Notes under the pieces: model-generated | Database searches by the model: none | Seen by the model: only the letters and a program-made list of their open reading frames with translations | What the model was told of the DNA's origin: nothing | In this document: piece by piece, positions 39,721 to 51,590 of the stretch | Position numbering within the stretch: position 1 is the stretch's first letter | Layout: every line of letters begins with the position of its first letter | Origin: Vigna angularis | Taxonomy: Eukaryota > Streptophyta > Magnoliopsida > Fabales > Fabaceae | Reading direction: 5' to 3' | Length of the DNA stretch: 64,000 bases | NCBI RefSeq assembly: GCF_016808095.1 | Contig: NC_068972.1 | Coordinates: 21,196,289-21,260,288, forward strand | Program-made: the position numbers and the translations under genes

Positions 39721-40634
39721 GTGATGCTACCTTTCCTTAAAATTATTCATTATCAATAATTTTTAGTTTATAAATTATTCACTATAATAACTAGTTATTT
39801 TTAGTTATTAAAATTGGTCATTATTTAAAAAAATTATTGTATTGATTGAGTTCATGACACTTAAATCTCGACAAAAAATAATGTATATCAATCTTAGCTA
39901 AATCAACCATGTTCTAACTAAAACGTTAAAGAGAATCAATTATATTAATTACGTTATATTTGTTACTATTTTCTCACATGTGTATGCTTTTGCATGTTTA
40001 TCTTTCGTGTATATATTCTTCTCTCTTTTAGTTGTTCAACGTAATAAATCTTTCTATCAATACATTTATTTTCTTATTTTCTCTCCATTGTTTATATAAG
40101 AGATGAAGGATTAACCATGACTTCTGTACGTCCAAATGTTTCCACATCCACCTCCAACCCATTTGTTCAATCTTTTACACCCCATACATTCTCCAATCCT
40201 ATCAACATCAAATTAGATGATGAAATTTTGTTAGTTTGGAAACAAAAAATCTCACCACCATCATTGGTTTATCTTTCTTTCAACATCTTGATGGTTCTAA
40301 TCCTTCACCACAATTCACCACCTGAAAATCGCACAAACAAGATCATCAACCCTCAACTTCTCCATTTTCAAAAACAAGATCAATTAATAGTTGCTTGAGT
40401 GCTTTAATCTGTCTCCAAAAATGCTCACCAAAATGGTTGGACTAACCACATCTGCACAGATCTGGTAAAAGCTTGTAAACTATTATACAAGTCAATCTCA
40501 TGTAAAGATAAAAAAAATTAAAGATCCAACTTAAAACCTAGAAACACGATCGTTCAATTGCTGACTACGTTCTTGATATTAAACACACTATTGATTCTCT
40601 CGCAGCTATAGACACACCGATCTTTGAAGATGAT

Positions 40635-40639
40635 CACAA
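40635..40639. repeat. Left 5-bp target-site duplication of the mini-element
   Basis: CACAA, repeated at 40801-40805. Confidence 0.8.
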
Positions 40640-40800
40640 TGTTGAAAGTCTCACATCGATTAGATATAAGGTCAATTCATAATATATAAGTGGATGCAAA
40701 TATCACCTTACTAGCTGGTTTTGTGGGGTTGAGTTAGACTTAAAGTCTACTTCTTAACATGGTATCAGAGCCAAGTTAGAGCGATGTGGGACTTTCAACA
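40640..40800. mobile_element. 161-bp TG...CA mini-element with LTR+PBS-like layout (TRIM/SMART-like)
   Basis: It starts TGTTGAAAGTCTCACATCG and ends with the inverted copy CGATGTGGGACTTTCAACA (one mismatch). It is flanked by CACAA on both sides. Bases 40640-40759 form a 120-bp TG...CA unit, followed immediately by TGGTATCAGAGCC (40760-40772), complementary to the 3' end of plant initiator tRNA-Met, the usual primer-binding site. So it looks like a tiny LTR plus primer-binding site closed by an inverted copy of its start. It lies in a gag pseudogene, and the interrupted codons join cleanly when it and one CACAA are left out. The minimal-LTR-element interpretation is inference. Confidence 0.72.
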
Positions 40801-40805
40801 CACAA
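40801..40805. repeat. Right 5-bp target-site duplication of the mini-element
   Basis: CACAA, an exact copy of 40635-40639. Confidence 0.8.
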
Positions 40806-41030
40806 TGATGCCATCTTGAACAATTTTACCTAACCAATATGACGTTTTTATCACTATCATCCTCTCACGTATTGACCCTTATTCTGTTGAAGAGATCAAA
40901 GCTTTACTCCTTGCAAAAAAAGAAAGATTAGAAAAATATAAAATCAAACTCACATCACAACCCATTTGTGATTCAACAACACCAATTCTTGTGGAAGAAG
41001 TAACACTCGCGATGGTCGTCCCTCCATGAA

Positions 41031-41632
41031 AGTGGTCAATTTTTTCGAAGTCATCATATACAATTCAAATATAAATTTTCAGTACATAATATATATTTTC
41101 AAAATCAAAATAAACATTTATTAAATAAAAAAGCTAATCTAACTTAGAAAAAAAAAGTTAATTAAAATGTCATTTATTCAATGCTAGACTTTTATGCTTT
41201 GCTCACATGTGAGGATTTGTGAAAGATGATTTGCGGGAGAGTGATTGAATGGATTTGAGGGTAAATTTTTTGTTGTTTGTTTGAGTGAATTTGGAGGTAA
41301 TTGAGAATGGATTTAGAAGTAAAGTTTGTGAGAATTAGTGTAGGATTTGATTGATGTGATAGATGAAAAAAATTTGTTAAATTAAAGATTACCAAAATAC
41401 CCCTAGTTATTAAAATAATATAAAATGATAATTGTTAAGGTTATATTTAATTGTAAAAATATTTATAAAAAGTAAAAAATTAAAAATAATTAATAAGATT
41501 GATTTTTAAAATGTAAAAAACTTATAATTTAGTAAAATAAATTTTTAATTGATGTCTAAAATGAATTTATAATTTAGTAAAATTAATTTATAATAAAATT
41601 AATTTTTAAAATCTAAAAATAAAATGTTATGT

Positions 41633-41728
<96 letters not shown>

Positions 41729-42559
41729 GATGTCCCAGATTAATTCATTCTTATTTTTATCCTAATTCAATTCAAACTCAAAATTTAATAAATAAAAAAT
41801 AGTAAAATAAAATAAAATCAAATTAAACATACCTCTGTGAAATAATTGTTGTCGTTTTTCCACTATGCAACTTTTAAAGAAGGTTGCCTAGGAACTTTCG
41901 TAAAAAACTTTGCCAAAATTGCAATAGTGTTATTGTATTTGATGTCATGGAATTCCCTTTACACACTAGTGTGTATGGATAATTTGATTGACAAAAAAAA
42001 TAGTGTTTGAAAGTTCTATTACTTTATTTTAAAATCGTTTTTCTAGACACATTTATGATTTTTTGGAGAAGTTTTAAAATTGATCCCTTTTAATAAATCA
42101 AAAGCAAATTGCTAATTAATTCTATATTTTGACCTTTGTTATGATTATAATTGAAAGTCTATGATGAAGTTGGTAAAAAGAATACCTCATAATTTCTAAT
42201 TTGATAGAGTTGGTTAAAGATAACATGAATTGAATTGAATTTATCTAAAAAAGTTATTTATACACAAAGTATTGATCAACACTTTATGAATACTTAAAAA
42301 AGAAAAGATAAAAGTCACGAGTTTATAGAATAAGATATATAATATAATAAAAAAAATGTTTAATAGATATTTATGAGTATAGATGTATATGATTATCCTC
42401 TTTCTGCATCATATAAGTCACAAGATTGAACTACATAGATAAAATATATATTATTTGATAGGAAAATGTTATTTTAACACAACTTTCTTTACAATAGCTT
42501 TGTCTGTTTCATGATTGGTCTATTTAAAATATGTTTAAAATATACAAAGGATCCTGATA
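41031..42559. other. Intergenic AT-rich DNA, no gene seen
   Basis: The purine-rich stretch at 41200-41400 gives an antisense open frame (41192-41395) without a recognisable domain and looks repeat-derived. The remainder is AT-rich apart from the microsatellite listed separately. Confidence 0.45.
41636..41725. repeat. (TA)n microsatellite, about 90 bp
   Basis: Uninterrupted alternating TA. Confidence 0.97.
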
Positions 42560-42748
42560 TTTTAACAACAAATTTTAACAATTTTTTGACAATGGGCCAC
42601 ATATCATTGTTTTATTGGTCTGTTTGAATTTGTTTTCAGAAAAATATTTGAAACCAACCCATCATAAGCCACCACGTTAGTGTTGTCAAAAAATTGTTAA
42701 AAAAGAGTTGTTAAAAAAGAGTTGTTAAAAAAGAGTTGTTAAAAAAGA
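42560..42748. mobile_element. MITE with about 35-bp TIRs and an expanded right end
   Basis: The left end TTTTAACAACAAATTTTAAC continues to ATTTTTTGACAA. The right side (about 42681-42716) is its imperfect inverted copy, TTGTCAAAAAATTGTTAAAA followed by AGAGTTGTTAAAA. No transposase. A 14-bp unit GTTGTTAAAAAAGA derived from the right TIR is tandemly repeated (42693-42748), so the original right boundary and target duplication cannot be fixed. Confidence 0.6.
42693..42748. repeat. 14-bp tandem repeat, 4 copies
   Basis: Three perfect copies of GTTGTTAAAAAAGA (42707-42748) are preceded by one copy differing at the first bases. It coincides with the right TIR of the MITE. Confidence 0.93.
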
Positions 42749-42997
42749 CATTTCCATATACAAATCATGTGATTGATACGTTTAAAATATACACATGAAT
42801 AAAATAATAACACATAATCTATTATAAAAAAAATTATTAAAAGAAATTGTTAAGTTATAACAAAAGTACTATTTGATAAAAGGGAAATGTAAAATGGAGT
42901 CATCTTCCAACAACAACAACAACATGAGAGGAATGAAAATTCTCATCCTAACACCACTACACCTTATTTGAAACATTTCCCTCTCAAACAATGACAA

Positions 42998-44629
42998 TCA
43001 CTCCATTTCTGCATCAGTGGAAGTTTTTACATCAACAGTTGGCCATTCATGATTGATCTCAAAACTCAAAGCCTGAGTGGCAGTCTCAAGCCTCTCTCCA
43101 TCACCCCACAATGCATATGCAACCTCACCATGCACTGCATCATCTCCAACTTCCAACTCATCTTCCTGCAGCCTAAGTGGAACAATGGTCTTAACAACCA
43201 AGCACACAATGCTGGTTGTGGTGACATTCAGAACTATTACAAACACAATGCCAAGAAGCTGAACCCCCATTTGCCTGAACCCTGCCTTAGGCCTCCCTCT
43301 GAATATGCCGTATACAAGGCCCGTATAGTGCACCGAATCCTCTACCCCATAGAAGAGACGGCAGAGGTCAGGGTCAGCAAAGAAACCAGCCAAAATACCA
43401 CCTAAGCATCCAGCCACTGCATGAGTGTGGAAAACTGCCATGGTATCATCCACCTGTTTTAGGAGCCTAATCTCTTTGTGGAGGACCATCATTGTGTACC
43501 AGGGGATGCTTCCTGACATAATTCCCATCATCATTGCTGCCCAACCTTGCACCACACCTAAACTCAAACATATAAATCAAGTTTCAGATTCCTCACAAGG
43601 TTCAAACTTTCATAAAATATGTGGTTAAAGAAGGTTTGGTTTGGTACCGGCAGCAGGGGTGATGCAAACCAAACCAGTGATCATGCCTTGAGTGGCACCA
43701 ATCACTGAAGGTTTTCCAAAGAAGAGGATATCAAGGAAAAGCCAAGTCAACAAACTCATGGCCGTGCAGACATGGGTGTTCAGAACGGCCAGAGATGCAT
43801 CTATGCTGGCTGCGTATGGATCTCCACCGTTGAATCCGGTCCACCCCATCCATAGTAGGCCAGCCCCAGCCAGCATCAGAAGTATGTTGTTTGGAGGAAA
43901 CCTCTCTCTATCCTTCACTGTCCTTGGCCCTACCTGCATACAGAATCACGTTCTCCACTTCATTCATGTCTTAGAATAAACTCATGCTACATAGTTACGA
44001 GGGAGATGATGTATGAAAGATGAATTATTTATACATACCCAAGATGCTGCGATGAAACCAGAAATCCCAGAAGAGAGGTGAATAACAAAGCCACCGGAGT
44101 AATCAATGAGGCCCATTTTGAACAACCATCCATCGGGGCTCCATATACTGAAGGCGCAGATGGTGTAAGAGAAGGTGACCCAAAGTGGAACGAATAACAT
44201 CCAAGCGTAGAAGTTCATTCTCCCAAGCAACGCCCCTGCGATGAGAATCAACGTGATGGCAGCAAAGACGAGCTGAAAGTAGATCATAGTGGCGTTGGGA
44301 AAATCTCCAGAAAAAGCTTTGTCCCTAAGGAATTGTTGGTCTAAAGCCACGTTTGGACGTCCCAGAAATGGAAGAATCTTTTCACCAAAGGACATTTGGT
44401 AGCACCACCCCACCCAACAAACAAGAACCACCGCGAAAGCGTAGAGGGCCATGAACGCAGAGTTCAAAGCCCATTTCTTCTTGACTATGCTGCCGTAGAG
44501 GATGACCAGGCCCGGAACACTTTGCAGGCCCACCAGAGTGCCTGCCGTTAACTGCCACATGTTGTCCCCCTTGTTCATCCACTCCGGGCTTCCTTCATCG
44601 GGCAACAGGTTCGACGGTAAGTGATTCAT
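42998..44629 (-). CDS. AMT2-type ammonium transporter, 3 exons
   Basis: Exons in coding order are 44629-44039, 43933-43648 and 43557-42998. Introns are GT-AG, phases join, and the product is 478 residues. The start ATG at 44629 gives the typical AMT2 N-terminus ([20 protein letters not shown]). The protein is an eleven-helix AMT/MEP/Rh channel type. Recognisable blocks are [29 protein letters not shown] (pore His184), [34 protein letters not shown], and the second pore histidine His338 in [12 protein letters not shown]. The C-terminal [19 protein letters not shown] tail is characteristic of the AMT2 rather than the AMT1 clade. It probably carries ammonium across the plasma membrane; in legumes AMT2/3/4 members act in roots and in mycorrhizal or nodule tissue, but the subtype here is not determined. 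Plus-strand ORFs over the exons are shadows. Confidence 0.93.
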
Positions 44630-45464
44630 CGTTTCCTAACACCCACTCTTCTCACTCTTTCCATCTGTATATTCTCATTGTATCTATGTTGCTGCGTTCA
44701 TTGTTACAACGGAGAATCCAACGCCTAATATGTCATGCCACTGGAAACCCCGTGGATTCTTGTAGCTGGAATCTTTGTAATGTTCGATGATGACTTTTAA
44801 CAATATACGAAGGCACAAGCATTTCCACACCAATATATTTTATTTCATTAAATGCAACTTAAACTTGGTATCTTTTATCTCTTTTGGGTTTCATACAGAG
44901 AAAAATAATTAAGTTGTTTTAAGGAACGTACAAATTATATTATTTATTTTTATTTTGTAATATAATTATTCTAATAGTAACTCACGTACGTTAAAATAGT
45001 AAAAGAATCAAAATTTTAGTTTTCAAATATAAGATGACAGTTAAGATTAGAGCATCTTTATTTCAAAATTGTTTATATTTAATTTATTTATTTTATTTGT
45101 TATAAACTTTCTCTTAATTTTCACTGGGAAAGAGTTTTATGATAATAATATTTTAATTAATATTAATGGCAGATAATTTTAAGATGAAAGTATATTTGTT
45201 TATTTTTATAACCTAAGTTCTTAAATTTTATATTATCTCTACATAACTTTAGTAAAGAAAATTTTTTAGATCTGAGCTTCTTTCTATTATCCTTATAATT
45301 AATTAGTGTTTTATGGTAGGTTACCCAGGTTTTACATTTATATATTATTAAAATTAGATTAATTAACTGTAAAACACATACCCTAACCCTAATTATCACG
45401 ACATATTTGGAAAATAAATTTTACATTATGTTTTTCTTTATCTAGAGTATAGTGAGTCTTGCGT
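44630..45464. other. Upstream region of the AMT2-like gene
   Basis: Expected to hold the 5' UTR and promoter of the minus-strand transporter. AT content rises sharply beyond about 44880. No clear regulatory box could be assigned. Confidence 0.45.
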
Positions 45465-46439
45465 CCCTACACATATAGTGATTTTTTTTTTTGACATAGC
45501 ACATGTCACATTTTAAAATTTCCACATATAGCATGGTTTTTGTTTAGGTTAAAACTTGGTTTCTCAAATTGAATTATGACTTTGTTATTGACAAAAGCTT
45601 AACTTAGAATTCGATTTCTGAAAACTAAATTCTGACTTATATTTTAAATGTTTTTTTAAACGTAGGTTAGAATTCGATTTTCAAAAAATTGAATTCTCAT
45701 TTTTATCTTTTAAGAATTTTACGAAAAAATTATTGGAATTTGGTTTTCAGTCAACTTATACTAATATATTTTATGAATATAGGTTAAAATTCAGTTATTA
45801 GAAAACCGAATTTTAACTTTTATTTTTTTTAAGGATTTTTACGAAAAGTATATTGAAATTCGGTTTCCAGTTCTAATTTATTTTTGCTATCATTTAAAAA
45901 AATGTATGTTGTAATTCATTTTTCGGTAAATTGAAATATGACTTTTATTTTGAGTTGATTTTACGAAAAGATATGTTCGTTATCAGAAAATCGAATTTTA
46001 ACTTTTGTTAATAGTGATTATTTATTAAAGGAAGTTGATTCCTGATAATCGATTTCAGAAATAATTTATTATTAAATTTTATTTTATTGAAATGAAGAAG
46101 GAGAATGATTTTTCTTTTGTAAGACAAATATAAGTTTTATCCATGTGAATTACACTTGAAATAAAAGTTCAATGAATTTAATGATGGGATGTGGACCCTT
46201 TGTGTGGACAATGATTTCTTGTGTGACCTGAAATTTGGCAGTATGATCAATTTCATGGGTGTGCTCGTTTCTTGATGTTTATTTCAGTCCTGATTCTGGA
46301 TGATTTTGGTCGACCCTTTACATTTCTTTTTGTGGCTGTATGAGACCAAATTTTTGGGCCTTAGTAAGGTGGCCAATATTCTTCATGTCGTAGCTCTCCA
46401 AACATATTCTTATACACTCTCATGAAATCCAACCCATAG

Positions 46440-47885
46440 TAGGGACTGATGTAAATGTTAAAGTCGTGATGAACATGTTTGGAAGCTACTAAGACATGTG
46501 AACACGATAGATGAATCTTTGAAACTTGCCACAATCACACGTTCATCCAATCTCTCAACAAATTTTCCTGCAAGTTGTATTTCTCTTGGGTTTACCATCT
46601 CCTCGACTTTGAATCTTGTTGTATTTCTATCAAATTCAACCACACTATGGGTGTTTGATTTCGAATCAGCATCTTGTAGGACCTTCGTAGCATTTTTAGA
46701 ATAGACATGACCATACGCTTATCATTGCGTATGCTGCAAAAATATTTAAGAAAGTATTAATGATTTCGGATAACGAAGAATAATAAAGACGACATTCAAT
46801 TGGTTAAATTTTTTAAAAATGAAGTAGTTACCAATGTTGATAAAGTCCTTCAAACTTGTATCCATGAATCTTCAGATGAAATTTTGTGCAATGTGTTGAA
46901 TGCAATACACATGCACACATTGTCATTCATTGGTTTGTCTGTTGAATGCTACACTAATGGAGTTGTGGCGATCCAAAATTAAGCACAAGTTTTGTTGAGG
47001 TGTTACATGTCTCTTAAGGTGTTTTAGAAAAAACAACCAAGCGTATGTTGTTTCACCCTCAACTATTGCAAAAGCAATGGGGAGTATGTTGTTTCTCCCA
47101 TCTTATGCCACATCCACCAAAAGAGTCCCCCTATATCTTTTGTACAAGAATGTTCCGTCCACTTGCACCAATGGTTTGCAATATGGGAATCCATCAACAC
47201 AAGGTTTGAAGGTCCAGAAAAGTCTTTTGAAATATTGTTGGTTTTGTCGAACCTCCTGGCCATCAATAATTGGTTGTGTTTTCAATTTGTACACAAAGTC
47301 GGGAAGAAAAGTTTGCAAGGCTTGTAGTAGGCATGACAATTTGTTGAACAATTCTTCCCAATACCCATACACATGTTCAATTGCATGTTGTTTAGCCAAC
47401 CAAGCCTTTTTATAGGATGTAGTGTACCCCACAGAGGTCTTAATGGAAACAATAATTATTGCAATTGGTGTGGATGGGTCAGATTCGACCATCTCACGTA
47501 TGTGATGAGAAATGATTCATGATCCTAGCCTGTTGTGATCTTGTGTGATGAGTTACGTCGCACATGTGTGTGCACCATCAATTTTTCTTATTTTTCAGAC
47601 TTGATCTTGTGTACGATGGCTTGACAGTTTCATGGATACTGTTGATGTACACATTGCACCCTCAACATTGTATTGTTAGAATATGTCGTTTTGTATGTAC
47701 AATGGTTTTGTATGTGAAATGTGTTTAGAACATCAATGACTTGTTCCTTGGTTTGGAACCTCATTCCCCGAATCAATGTTCCAGGTTGATGGTCAAAAGT
47801 GTCATGCAAAACCGAATGGTGATCATATGACGATGAAGGTAAGTCTAATATTTCATTTTCTTGTAAAATAGGAGGGATAAGGGTT
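46440..47885 (-). pseudogene. MuDR-type transposase pseudogene
   Basis: Minus-strand similarity runs in family order. An N-terminal 'GMRFQTKEQVIDVLNTFHI' region (about 47800-47700) resembles the MuDR N-terminal domain. A central block (47492-47103) includes YKKAWLAKQHAIEHVYGYWE, RLFWTFKPCVDGFPYCKPLV and QVDGTFLYKRYRGTLLV, the start of the MULE catalytic domain with its first Asp. LPIAFAIVEGETTYAWLFFL and a DRH motif follow with a frame change (about 47085-46970). A degenerate C-terminal SWIM-like piece lies at 46643-46458. In-frame stops and frameshifts break every part, so it is not functional. Confidence 0.82.
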
Positions 47886-48086
47886 CTGTGTTTTGATGTG
47901 AGAGATATTGGAAAAGTTATGAGGTGGATAGACTAGTTAATAATTCACTGTATGACTCAATGGTTTTCGAAACCTATTAAAGGCCTCAACGATTTTCCAA
48001 ACCCAATCAATAATTCTACGTTTTTCAATAAACCTCACTGTTTTTTCCCTCATGCTTTTCCAAATTAATGCATAGGCCAAACCAAA

Positions 48087-48090
<4 letters not shown>

Positions 48091-48158
<68 letters not shown>
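48091..48158. repeat. (TA)n microsatellite, about 68 bp
   Basis: Uninterrupted alternating TA inside the decayed Mutator-like element. Confidence 0.97.
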
Positions 48159-48159
<1 letters not shown>

Positions 48160-48603
48160 CTATGCAAATATAATCAAAACTAATATTACCTTAGCTTTCC
48201 TTCTTTTGAAAGAATGTTCGGGGTAGTGTGGTGATGGAGTGCCAACAATAGAATAAGAGAAAAACTAACATAGGAAAAAAAGACAAAGAGGAGGGACTGG
48301 CGACTAGGTTAAAGAAAGAAGAAGAGAAAGAGTAGAAAAAATTTGAAAGTTAAAAGTAAAAACAAATTATCTTAGGTTAAAAGTCCAAACTCATTCACAT
48401 AATTTGTTTTTTTTTTTTGCAAACAAATTTAAAACTTTAATTTTTATAAAAACCTTTCAAACGATATTAAGAATTCGATTTCCTATAAATCGATTTCTGA
48501 ACAAACTGTGTTGTTTAAATAAATATAACGCCATATGTGAAATTAAAAACGTAATATGTGTGTTATTAATGAAAAAAATCCACAGTGATAATTCTATATA
48601 TCG

Positions 48604-48608
<5 letters not shown>

Positions 48609-48660
<52 letters not shown>
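48609..48660. repeat. (AT)n microsatellite, about 52 bp
   Basis: Uninterrupted alternating AT just outside the right end of the decayed Mutator-like element. Confidence 0.97.
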
Positions 48661-48663
<3 letters not shown>

Positions 48664-49471
48664 GTATATTATTAAATGCATAATTTTATATTTTAAATAA
48701 AATTAATTTTACAAATTATTTTATATTTGATAAGAATGGAAGAGAAAATAAAAGTATGGAGATGTTTGTTTTTCTCCAAAATTAAGATTATAGAATTCTA
48801 GGAAATTTTCGTGAATCTTTAATTATATTTTTAATTTAAGTTTAATTCTCGTATTGTTAGATTTTTCATTAAAGTTAAAAATCAATAAACTCATTCAATG
48901 TTAATAATATAAAAAATAATCTTAACTAAACTATTTTATTTACCAACTAGTATTTCTTTACAAGTTTAAAAATATTTTTTTGTTTAATACTTCTTTTTAC
49001 CATTTGCTTAGCAGAGACATTGAACAAGGTATCTCCCATAAGCATGTGGATGGTTGTAAAAAGAAGTATTCACTGAATAATCATCTGTATTGATAATCTT
49101 CCCTGATTTGGTTTTGGTGTACTAATTGTTCTGAATTCTTACTAATTGGAGAGGATAAAAAGTGTAAAAAACTCAATTTGGTGTAACGCTATCTTAATAA
49201 CGTATAATTTGGTGTTGGTTTCCTTATGTAGTAGCAGTGAGTGGTTAGAAATGAATCTGAATTAATAGTACTATTTTGTGTGAGCCACACCAAATTCAAC
49301 CGCCACTTTAAGGTTATGCTTCCCCTTTTTTTTCTTCTTCTTCCTTACCTAAGCCTAATAATTTCCCACTTTCCGCCTTCGTTTTTCTGGATAACATCTC
49401 TGTTTCCACGATAAACTAATGCTTTTTTTCAATTGAACTTTTTTTGTGGTTTTTCTGTGTAGATTGGTTCA
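48661..49471. other. Upstream region of the VTE3-like gene
   Basis: AT-rich promoter and 5' UTR region of the plus-strand gene. 'TTTTTCTGTGTAG' at about 49450-49462, just before the ATG, could be a splice acceptor for a 5' UTR intron, but the donor was not identified. Confidence 0.4.
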
Positions 49472-51590
49472 ATGGCTTCGGTAATGCTCAGTGGAACTGA
49501 AAAGCTAACTCTGAGAACCCTAACCGGAAACGGGTTGGGTTTCACGGCTTCAGATTTTCATGGTAAGGCTTTTCCCAGAGTGAGTTTTGTTACTACTAGC
49601 AGTGCTAGAATCCCCAACTCTAGGAGCATGGTGGTGCCCAAGTGTAGTGTTTCGGCTTCCAGGCCAACGTCGCAGCCCAGGTTCATTCAGCACAAGAAAG
49701 AGGCGTTTTGGTTCTATAGGTTTCTCTCTATTGTTTATGACCATGTGATTAACCCTGGCCATTGGACCGAGGACATGAGGGATGAAGCCCTTGAACCCGC
49801 TGATCTCAGTTCCAGGGATATGCTTGTTGTTGATGTTGGTGGTGGCACGGGTTTCACCACTCTGGGAATTGTCAAGCACGTGAATGCCAAAAATGTCACC
49901 ATCCTTGACCAGTCACCCCACCAGCTTGCTAAGGCCAAGCAGAAGGAACCACTCAAGGAATGCAAGATAATCGAAGGGGATGCTGAGGATCTCCCCTTTC
50001 GAACTGATTATGCTGATCGATATGTATCTGCAGGAAGGTAAATCTTGTCTTTACCTGTCTTGTCTATGCTGTTTTAATTTGTTCTTATATGATGATATTG
50101 TGTGATGACATGTTTTCATTGCTGTGCTATAGTTGCATTGTCGTTATTGAAAAGTTCAGTTCATTCAGTGACCTAGATTAGAAGTTAATTTACATTTTGG
50201 TTATTTTATGTGTATATAGATGTATATTACTGTGTTTGATTCCTCATCCCAGATGTGATTTCTCATGTTTTTGGATGTGATTTTAAGAAGCAAATAGTTG
50301 TAACTTCCACTTTCCAAATGTAATTTTTACTTCTCAATGGATTTCCAATAGTGGTTAGCCGTAAAAGAGGTGATTTGCGTGCTTTTGTTTCTCAGTATTG
50401 AGTATTGGCCCGATCCGCAGCGAGGCATCAAGGAAGCTTACAGAGTTTTGAAACTTGGAGGCAAGGCGTGTCTAATTGGTCCTGTGTACCCAACATTTTG
50501 GTTGTCTCGTTTCTTTGCAGATGTTTGGATGCTCTTTCCCAAGGAGGAGGAGTATATTGACTGGTTTCAAAAGGCAGGGTTTAAGGATGTCCAACTGAAA
50601 AGGATTGGCCCAAAATGGTATCGTGGAGTTCGCCGTCATGGCTTGATTATGGGTTGTTCTGTGACCGGTGTTAAACCTGCATCTGGGGATTCTCCTTTGC
50701 AGGTATTTGTTGTCTTCTTAGGATTTCAATCTATATTTTTGTTCGTTAGCCCCTGTTTTCTTCGGGGATTTGTAATATATGACTAACAATTTGTTAGTCA
50801 TATTAACTTGAACTCCTAGATGATGTGCAGATGTAATCATAAATAAAGTAGACACTTAACATGAATAATTAGCAGACGTAATCATTTGCTGAGTATGATG
50901 ATCAAACTAACAAGGTTGAATTTACTGCTTGCTTTCAGTTTTGATTTACATGCTTAGTTAGGTCAACAAATTTCACACTTTCATTTAAACTTATAAAGGC
51001 TCTCATTCATTGAATAAGTTGAAGTGTAATAATATAATAGTTTCTGTTTACAAAATTATTGTACAGAGGCAAGCAAATGTTCTGGTTTTCTTTAACTGAA
51101 TGTTATATTTTATGTTCTTTGAGTAAATATCATGAATAATTTGGTTTAGAGTCTGGATTTCCAATTAAGGGCTAACCTACTCTACCTTTTGCCTATGCAA
51201 GACATAGTTTTCTTGCTTAGCTGCAAAATTTCCATTCAAAATAATGTAGTTATAGGATTTAAGGTTTGATTGAATATGCGATTTGTTTTCAAAATGTATA
51301 CATTATTATCCCCTTGACTTTGCAAGATGGTAATGTATTAGTATATTTCAAAAGTATATTTCCTTATTGTAGCTTAACAAGAGGAGTAAAATGTAAAATA
51401 TGATGTTTGACTCGGTTTCTACAATTTGCTGCAGCTTGGTCCAAAGGAAGAAGATGTTGAAAAGCCCGTCAATCCATTTGTCTTCTTAATGCGCTTTCTT
51501 TTGGGTGCCTTGGCAGCTACATGGTTTGTGTTGGTTCCTATTTACATGTGGCTCAAAGATCAAATTGTTCCCAAAGGTCAGCCAATCTAA
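49472..51590 (+). CDS. VTE3: MPBQ/MSBQ methyltransferase, plastid inner envelope (VTE3-like), 3 exons
   Basis: Exons are 49472-50037, 50396-50702 and 51435-51590. Introns are GT-AG, phases join, and the product is 342 residues. The enzyme transfers methyl from S-adenosylmethionine to 2-methyl-6-phytyl- and 2-methyl-6-solanesyl-benzoquinol in tocopherol and plastoquinone synthesis. Residues 1 to about 58 are Ser/Thr/Arg-rich and lack acidic clusters, as in a chloroplast transit peptide. The segment FIQHKKEAFWFYRFLSIVYD opens the mature region. Motif I of the SAM fold is VVDVGGGTG (119-127), and IEGDAEDLPF follows. Exon 2 has EYWPDPQRGIKEAYRVLK. Exon 3 encodes a C-terminal hydrophobic anchor (about 306-331, FVFLMRFLLGALAATW onward), as in the spinach inner-envelope protein IEP37. 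Start, length and exon order fit the family. Confidence 0.95.

Larger units (their letters stand above)
40117..41030 (+). pseudogene. Ty1/Copia gag pseudogene, interrupted by a mini-element
   Basis: The frame opens at ATG 40117 and carries the start of a plant Copia gag: IKLDDEILLVWKQKI matches the 'KLDDxNFLLWRQQ' signature. A TGA at 40396-40398 interrupts it where Trp is expected. Frameshifted gag similarity continues (the DYVLDIKHTIDSLAA stretch at about 40560-40600; then DPYSVEEIKALLLAKKERLEKY at about 40875-40940). A 161-bp element (40640-40800) sits inside it. There is no pol region and no LTR that I can identify. This is a dead copy. Confidence 0.78.
45465..48590 (-). mobile_element. 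Decayed MuDR-type Mutator-like element
   Basis: A transposase pseudogene (46440-47885) lies between imperfect inverted ends. The left end includes ATAGTG followed by a T tract, then CACATGTCAC and TTCCACATATAGC (about 45475-45533). The right end (about 48530-48585) has CATATGTGAAATT, TAATATGTGTG and AAAAAAATCCACAGTGA in the inverted order. Degenerate 'GAATTCGATTTTCAGAAAACC' motifs fill the left subterminal region (45550-46060) and recur near 48470-48500. Ends are approximate and no target duplication is seen. A (TA)n run has expanded inside it. Confidence 0.55.

Noticed and set aside
40760..40772. TGGTATCAGAGCC taken as the primer-binding site of the surrounding Copia element
   Set aside because: It lies downstream of the gag start and inside a separately inserted unit with its own target duplication, so it belongs to the mini-element.
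43049..43979. Plus-strand ORFs opposite the ammonium transporter
   Set aside because: Shadows of the transporter exons; the minus strand encodes the conserved protein with proper splice sites.
48404..48700. Isoleucine/tyrosine-repeat ORFs across the (TA)n tracts
   Set aside because: The IYIYIY stretches are simply translated TA microsatellite.
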